A stretch of DNA of 11,763 nucleotides from Burkholderiales bacterium UBA4615 (GTDB taxonomy: Bacteria; Pseudomonadota; Gammaproteobacteria; Burkholderiales; Burkholderiaceae_E): positions 27,558 to 39,320 of the forward strand of contig DGIT01000076.1 of assembly GCA_002386465.1 (NCBI GenBank), given 5' to 3'. This document shows, piece after piece, positions 7,246 to 11,763 of the stretch. Each line of letters opens with the position of its first letter. Position 1 is the first letter of the stretch. Position numbers and translations under genes: made by a program. The notes below the pieces were generated by a model. The model saw only the letters and a program-made list of their open reading frames with translations, did not search any database and was not told where the DNA came from.

Positions 7246-8378
7246 GGTGCGGGCGATGTAGAGGTGGTCGGTGTGGCGATTGGATGGGGGCTGCGTCCGG
7301 AGGTCAGACTCACCTCACGCGGATACGAACCCAGCGACTTGAAATAAGCGGCATGTGCGCGGATTTCGGCCAACGCAGCCGCCACCGATGCGTCGGCCTC
7401 ATGGCCCAGCAAGTCGATGTAAAAGTAATACTCCCAGTTGCCCTGACGTGCCGGGCGCGATTCGAAGCGCTTCATCGACACGCCATGACGCGACAGCGGC
7501 TCGATCAGCGCATGCACGGCGCCGGCACGATCCGGCACTGACAGAATCAGCGAAGTCTGGTCTGTGCCTGATGGGCCACACACATGGTTGCCGATGACCG
7601 CAAAGCGCGTGCGATTGAGCGGATCATCCTGGATCGACTGCGCCACCACCTGCACGTCGTAGCGCCCCAGTGCCCCGTCGCCGGCAATGCCCGCGGTATG
7701 CGGCTCCAGAGCAGCCAGACGCGCGCCTTCGGCATTGCTTGAGACCGGCACACGCTCCAGCGTGGGATAGTTGCGATTGAGCCATCCAGTGCACTGCGCC
7801 AGGGCCTGCGCATGGGCGCAGATGCGGGTGATGCCATTCATGGTGCCGCTGTGCGTGAGCAGGTGATGACGCACTGGCACCGACACCTCACCGCAAATTT
7901 TCAGGGGACTTTGCAAAAACAGGTCGAGACTGCGGTTGACCGCCCCCTCGCTGGAGTTCTCTACCGGCACCACACCAAAGTCTGCGGTACCGGCTTCGCT
8001 TGCGCGAAAGACTTCATCAATCGACACACACGCGACGGCCTCAACACCCTGCCCGAACTGGGCCAGCACGGCCTGCTCCGAGAATGTTCCGGCCGGGCCC
8101 AGATAGGCCACGCGTAACCGCCGCTCGAGCTCGCGGCAACCAGAAATGATCTCGCGCCAGACCGCAGCAATAGCGGCATCCGGCAGCGGACCGGCATTGC
8201 GCTCAGCAAGCCTGCGCAAAATCTGCGCTTCACGCTCCGGTCTCCAGACCGGTGCGTTGGTGGCGTGCTTGTGCGCGCCCACCTCAAGCACCAGTCGACC
8301 CCGCTCGCCAAGTAAATCGAGCAAGCGGCCGTCGACCTCGTCAATTCGCTGTCGCAATTCGGACAGTCGGTCGCTCAT
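7242..8378 (-). CDS. pheA: Bifunctional chorismate mutase/prephenate dehydratase (P-protein)
   Basis: The 378-residue enzyme converts chorismate to prephenate and then to phenylpyruvate, the committed route to phenylalanine. The N-terminal AroQ-type chorismate mutase spans about residues 3-85 (LRQRIDEVDGRLLDLL, with the RPEREAQIL segment). The prephenate dehydratase domain begins at VAYLGPAGTFSEQA and includes VPVENSSEGAVNRS and the catalytic TRF triplet at 257-259. A C-terminal ACT domain from about residue 275 carries the ESRP motif at 306-309, the phenylalanine-sensing signature, so feedback inhibition is expected. A GGAG lies 7 bases before the ATG. The gene starts 104 bases after gyrA; the serC gene usual at this place is missing. 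I saw no Phe-rich leader peptide or attenuator in the spacer. Confidence 0.96.
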   Translation of the reverse strand: MSDRLSELRQRIDEVDGRLLDLLGERGRLVLEVGAHKHATNAPVWRPEREAQILRRLAERNAGPLPDAAIAAVWREIISGCRELERRLRVAYLGPAGTFSEQAVLAQFGQGVEAVACVSIDEVFRASEAGTADFGVVPVENSSEGAVNRSLDLFLQSPLKICGEVSVPVRHHLLTHSGTMNGITRICAHAQALAQCTGWLNRNYPTLERVPVSSNAEGARLAALEPHTAGIAGDGALGRYDVQVVAQSIQDDPLNRTRFAVIGNHVCGPSGTDQTSLILSVPDRAGAVHALIEPLSRHGVSMKRFESRPARQGNWEYYFYIDLLGHEADASVAAALAEIRAHAAYFKSLGSYPREVSLTSGRSPHPIATPTTSTSPAP

Positions 8379-8482
8379 TGCGTGTCTCCAGAGTGTGTGT
8401 GTGCCACCGCAATCAACCGCTCAACAACACCGGGGCGCGCCCCATCCTGCATGCATGCTCACGGACAGAACGAAACCGCGGA
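8379..8482. other. gyrA-pheA spacer with two short perfect palindromes
   Basis: The 104-base spacer contains GGGGCGCGCCCC at 8432-8443, GCATGCATGC at 8449-8458 and a (GT)5G run at 8393-8403. The first palindrome could form a stem in gyrA read-through RNA but has no following T-tract. Short frames here (10-11 codons) contain no Phe or Tyr clusters, so a pheA-type leader peptide is not supported. No good promoter was seen, so read-through from gyrA into pheA is possible. Confidence 0.4.
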
Positions 8483-11143
8483 TCAGGATGCCGTGCCCGG
8501 ATCCGATTCGCCAGCGCTGAGTTCTTCAGCTCCGTCCGATTCCACCACGCGCTGTACACCCGACAAGGTCGTGCCCTCATCGACTGCGATGAGCGTGACG
8601 CCCTGTGTGGCGCGGCCCATCTCGCGGATCTCGGACACCCGGGTGCGCACCAGCACGCCGCCCGTGGTGATCAGCATGATTTCATCACGCGCCTCGACCA
8701 GGATCGCCCCGACTACCTTGCCGTTACGTTCGCTGGTCTGAATGGCAATCATGCCCTTGGTGCCACGACCATGGCGCGTGTATTCGGTAATCGGCGTGCG
8801 CTTGCCAAACCCGTTTTCGGTGGCGGTCAGCACCGACTGCGTCTCAGTCTCGGCCACCAGCATGGCAATCACGGCCTGTCCATCCTCAAGGGTCATGCCC
8901 CGCACACCGCGCGCGCCCCGCCCCATGGGTCGGACATCGTTCTCATCAAAGCGCACCGCTTTGCCGCTGTCCGAAAAGAGCATGACATCGTGGGCGCCAT
9001 CGGTGACCGCCACACCAATCAGAAAATCGCCTTCATCCAGATCGACCGCGATGATGCCGCGCTTCAGAGGACGCGAGAATTCGGTCAGCGGCGTTTTCTT
9101 GACCGTGCCCAGACTGGTGGCCATAAAGACGAAATGCTGATCGTCGAAGGTCTTGATCGGCAACACGACGGTGATTTTTTCGCCATCAACCAGGGGGAAC
9201 ATGTTGACGATGGGTTTGCCCCGCGCATTGCGCGACCCTTGCGGCACTTCCCAGACCTTGAGCCAATAAACCCGGCCACGATCGGAAAAACACAGAATGT
9301 AGTCGTGGGTGTTGGCAATAAAGAGCTGGTCGATCCAGTCATCTTCCTTCATCGACGTGGCCTGCTTGCCACGCCCGCCACGACGCTGCGCCCGGTACTC
9401 GGAGAGCGGCTGGCTCTTGATGTACCCGGTGTGCGAGAGCGTCACCACCATGTCGGTGGGCGCGATCAGGTCTTCAGTGTCGAGCTCGGTCGCGTTCAGT
9501 TCGATTTGCGAGCGCCGCGGGTCTTTGTTCGGGTCGCCGTATTCCGCCTTGATGGCCTTCAGCTCATCGCCAATGATCTGACTGATGCGCTCAGGACGCG
9601 CCAGGATATCGAGCAGATCGGCAATGGCTTCGATCACCTCACGATATTCCTGAACGATCTTGTCCTGCTCCAGGCCCGTGAGACGCTGCAGACGCATCTG
9701 CAAAATTTCCTGGGCCTGAACCTCGGAGAGTTTGTAGCCGGCATCGGTGAGCCCCACACCAGGCTCGAGCCCCAGCGGCCTGAATGCCGCCGCATCTGCC
9801 CCGGCGCGGGTGACCATCTCGCGGGCTACACCCGGGTCCCAGGTGCGGGCCAGCAGCCGCTCGCGGGCCACGGGCGGCGTGGGCGAGGCCTTGATGAGCT
9901 CGATCATCTCGTCGACGTTGGCCACCGCCACCGCCAGACCCTCGAGCACATGGCCGCGATCGCGAGCCTTGCGCAGATCAAACACCGTGCGCCGCGTGAC
10001 CACTTCACGCCGGTGCGACAGGAACGCCTCGAGCATCTGCTTGAGGTTGAGCAGGCGGGGCTGGCCATCGACCAGTGCCACCATGTTCATGCCAAAGGTA
10101 TCCTGCAGTTGCGTCTGTTTGAACAGATTGTTCTGCACCACCTCAGGCACTTCGCCGCGCTTCAACTCAATGACCAGTCGCATGCCCGACTTGTCCGACT
10201 CATCACGGATGTCGGAAATCCCTTCGATTTTCTTTTCCTGGACCAGCTCAGCGATGCGCTCCTGCAGCACACGCTTGTTGACCTGGAAAGGCAGTTCGTC
10301 AACCACGATGGACTGTCGCTGCCCGCGATCGATTTCCTCGAAATGTGTACGGGCGCGGATCACCACTCGGCCCCGACCGGTGCGGTAACCCTCGCGCACG
10401 CCGTTGACGCCGTAAATGATTCCGGCGGTTGGAAAGTCGGGGGCCGGAATGAGCTCGATGAGTTCATCCACACTTGACTCGGGCCTGCGCAGCAGCAGCA
10501 GACAGCCCTCGACCACCTCGCCCAGGTTGTGCGGCGGAATGTTGGTGGCCATGCCCACCGCAATGCCCGAACTGCCATTGATGAGCAGATTCGGAATGCG
10601 TGCAGGCAGCAGCAGCGGTTCCTTCTCTGAACCGTCGTAGTTGGCACCGAAATCGACGGTTTCCTTGTCGATATCGGCCAGCAGCTCATGAGCGATCTTC
10701 GAGAGGCGAATCTCGGTGTACCGCATGGCGGCAGCGTTGTCGCCATCCACCGAACCGAAGTTGCCCTGCCCATCGACCAGCATGTAGCGCAGCGAAAAAT
10801 CCTGGGCCATGCGCACGATGGTGTCGTAGACCGACTGATCACCGTGGGGGTGGTACTTACCGATGACATCGCCAACGATACGGGCCGATTTCTTGTACGG
10901 CCGGTTCCAGTCGTTGTTCAGCTCGTGCATCGCAAACAGCACCCGCCGATGGACCGGCTTGAGTCCGTCGCGTACATCCGGGAGAGCCCTGCCGACGATC
11001 ACGCTCATGGCGTAATCGAGGTAGCTCGTGCGCATCTCGTCTTCAATGCGGATCGACTTCACGCTGGTGACGCTCACGCCGCCCGGGCTGATCCCGTCTG
11101 CGCCGTTATCTACCGGACCCTTCCCTGTTGGACCCTTCGCCAT
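8483..11143 (-). CDS. gyrA: DNA gyrase subunit A
   Basis: The 886-residue GyrA breaks and rejoins DNA in the A2B2 gyrase that introduces negative supercoils. The catalytic tyrosine is Tyr142 in AAMRYTEIR (E. coli Tyr122). The quinolone-resistance region reads HPHGDQSVYDT, with Gln103 where E. coli has Ser83. The GyrA box QRRGGRG at about 586-592, needed for DNA wrapping, separates the breakage-reunion domain from the six-blade C-terminal domain. Most of the protein, from about residue 65 onward, reads as betaproteobacterial. The first ~22 residues form a Gly/Pro/Lys-rich extension, making the region before EMRTSYLDYAM about 20 residues longer than in E. coli. The start is fixed by an extremely strong Shine-Dalgarno. 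It lies 57 bases after gyrB, unlike the usual betaproteobacterial layout where gyrB sits near dnaA-dnaN. Confidence 0.97.
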   Translation of the reverse strand: MAKGPTGKGPVDNGADGISPGGVSVTSVKSIRIEDEMRTSYLDYAMSVIVGRALPDVRDGLKPVHRRVLFAMHELNNDWNRPYKKSARIVGDVIGKYHPHGDQSVYDTIVRMAQDFSLRYMLVDGQGNFGSVDGDNAAAMRYTEIRLSKIAHELLADIDKETVDFGANYDGSEKEPLLLPARIPNLLINGSSGIAVGMATNIPPHNLGEVVEGCLLLLRRPESSVDELIELIPAPDFPTAGIIYGVNGVREGYRTGRGRVVIRARTHFEEIDRGQRQSIVVDELPFQVNKRVLQERIAELVQEKKIEGISDIRDESDKSGMRLVIELKRGEVPEVVQNNLFKQTQLQDTFGMNMVALVDGQPRLLNLKQMLEAFLSHRREVVTRRTVFDLRKARDRGHVLEGLAVAVANVDEMIELIKASPTPPVARERLLARTWDPGVAREMVTRAGADAAAFRPLGLEPGVGLTDAGYKLSEVQAQEILQMRLQRLTGLEQDKIVQEYREVIEAIADLLDILARPERISQIIGDELKAIKAEYGDPNKDPRRSQIELNATELDTEDLIAPTDMVVTLSHTGYIKSQPLSEYRAQRRGGRGKQATSMKEDDWIDQLFIANTHDYILCFSDRGRVYWLKVWEVPQGSRNARGKPIVNMFPLVDGEKITVVLPIKTFDDQHFVFMATSLGTVKKTPLTEFSRPLKRGIIAVDLDEGDFLIGVAVTDGAHDVMLFSDSGKAVRFDENDVRPMGRGARGVRGMTLEDGQAVIAMLVAETETQSVLTATENGFGKRTPITEYTRHGRGTKGMIAIQTSERNGKVVGAILVEARDEIMLITTGGVLVRTRVSEIREMGRATQGVTLIAVDEGTTLSGVQRVVESDGAEELSAGESDPGTAS

Positions 11144-11147
11144 CTCG

Positions 11148-11160
11148 TCACCTCCTTTCT
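11148..11160 (-). promoter_or_regulatory. Exceptionally long Shine-Dalgarno of gyrA
   Basis: On the minus strand AGAAAGGAGGTGA precedes the gyrA ATG, with GGAGG spaced 7 bases from the start. All 13 bases are complementary to the conserved 3' end of bacterial 16S rRNA (TCACCTCCTTTCT). The other genes in the window have only four-base SD matches or rely on overlap coupling, so this site stands out and fixes the gyrA start. Confidence 0.85.
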
Positions 11161-11200
11161 TGTGTGCAATGTCTGGGCTGGTTTGATGTGATTCGTTTGA

Positions 11201-11763
11201 TTAGACGTCGAGGTTCTGGACTTTGCGCGCCTCAGCCTTAATGAAGTCTCGACGTGGCTCCACGCGCTCGCCCATCAACATCTCGAAGATTTCATTGGCC
11301 GCTGCGGCATCTTCAATCCGCGCCTGTAGGAAGACGCGATTCTCAGGGTTCATTGCCGTCTCCCAGAGCTGCTCGGCATTCATCTCGCCGAGTCCCTTGA
11401 AGCGCTGCACGTTGACGTTCTTCGTCTTGAACGAGGCAATCGCCTCTTCTCGCTCCTTCTCGGAGGATGCGTACTTTGTCTCCTTACCAGTACTGATGCG
11501 GTAGAGCGGTGGTTGTGCAATGTAGAGGTAGCCCGCTTCAATGATTGCGGGCATGTAGCGGTAGAAGAAGGTGAGCAGCAGCGTGCGAATATGCGCACCG
11601 TCAACATCCGCGTCCGTCATGATGATCACGCGGTGGTAGCGTAGCTTCGCAAGATCGAATGAGCTGCTGCTGTCTTGGATCCCTGCGCCAAGTGCAACGA
11701 TCAGCGTGCGGATGTTGTCGCTCCCCAAGATCTTGTCGATGCGCGCCTTCTCCACGTTGAGCA
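11201..11763 (-). CDS. gyrB: DNA gyrase subunit B, C-terminal fragment (5' end beyond window)
   Basis: The last 186 residues of GyrB are present, read through the window edge from LNVEKARIDKIL to a TAA stop at 11203-11201. The TOPRIM metal-binding motif DADVDGAHIRTLLLTFFYR is intact, as is the C-terminal FKGLGEMNAEQLWET and MGERVEPRRDFI segment. Between YIAQPPLYRI and FKGLGEMN only about 28 residues occur, whereas proteobacterial GyrB (for example E. coli) carries an insert of roughly 165 residues there. It is therefore the short form found in Gram-positive and several other non-proteobacterial phyla. ParE is also short, but adjacency to gyrA and the C-terminal sequence favour GyrB. GC is about 56% by hand count over 11221-11700, lower than the neighbouring genes. 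The apparent start at 11755 is an internal GTG, not the true start. Confidence 0.9.
   Translation of the reverse strand, partial: LNVEKARIDKILGSDNIRTLIVALGAGIQDSSSSFDLAKLRYHRVIIMTDADVDGAHIRTLLLTFFYRYMPAIIEAGYLYIAQPPLYRISTGKETKYASSEKEREEAIASFKTKNVNVQRFKGLGEMNAEQLWETAMNPENRVFLQARIEDAAAANEIFEMLMGERVEPRRDFIKAEARKVQNLDV

Noticed and set aside
8379..8482. Possible pheA leader peptide/attenuator
   Set aside because: The short frames in the spacer lack Phe or Tyr codons, and no paired terminator/antiterminator with a T-run is visible.
8252..10477. 741-codon open frame on the plus strand, antisense to gyrA and part of pheA
   Set aside because: It is a shadow of strongly biased GC-rich coding on the minus strand; the translation is rich in His, Arg and Gln and shows no family motifs, while the minus-strand frames are unmistakable GyrA and PheA.
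11148..11160. Plus-strand identity to the 3' end of 16S rRNA
   Set aside because: Only 13 bases match and the flanks are gyrA and gyrB, so it is the complementary Shine-Dalgarno and not an rRNA remnant.

Overview
The window looks like chromosomal DNA from a GC-rich (roughly 60-65%) betaproteobacterium, probably Burkholderiales. This rests on GyrA and PheA sequence character and on gene order: gyrA followed by pheA, a histidinol-phosphate aminotransferase gene and tyrA is the core of the well-known betaproteobacterial gyrA/serC/pheA/hisC/tyrA/aroA block. Genus cannot be fixed by eye. No RNA genes, CRISPR arrays, insertion sequences, phage genes or defence genes were found.

Left third (about 1-3624, plus strand): a 250-base leader with an inverted repeat, a type II haloacid-dehalogenase-like hydrolase, a YwrD-type gamma-glutamyltransferase-family Ntn-hydrolase, and a beta-hydroxyacid dehydrogenase of the 3-hydroxyisobutyrate dehydrogenase family. 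The last two are closely spaced and probably co-transcribed. They look like accessory catabolic or detoxification genes without a proven common pathway.

Middle and right (3723-11143, minus strand): gyrA, then pheA (chorismate mutase/prephenate dehydratase), hisC-type aminotransferase, tyrA (prephenate dehydrogenase) and an APC-superfamily permease. The pheA-hisC-tyrA-permease chain is tightly coupled: ATGA overlap, GTGA overlap, then TGATG. PheA and TyrA both use prephenate, and the aminotransferase can transaminate the resulting keto acids, so the chain encodes the terminal steps of phenylalanine and tyrosine synthesis. A permease has been attached to its end. serC (normally between gyrA and pheA) and aroA (normally after tyrA) are absent from these positions.

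Right edge (11201-11763, minus strand): the C-terminal part of gyrB, cut by the window end. It lacks the large TOPRIM-associated insert typical of proteobacterial GyrB, has lower GC (about 56% over 480 bases counted by hand), and lies directly upstream of gyrA, which is not the usual betaproteobacterial arrangement. The 5' end of gyrA carries an unusual glycine/proline-rich extension and a 13-base Shine-Dalgarno match. Together these suggest that the right end has a different ancestry from the rest, either by horizontal replacement or by an assembly chimera joined within conserved gyrA sequence. This is the most notable observation; I see no convincing new biological system.
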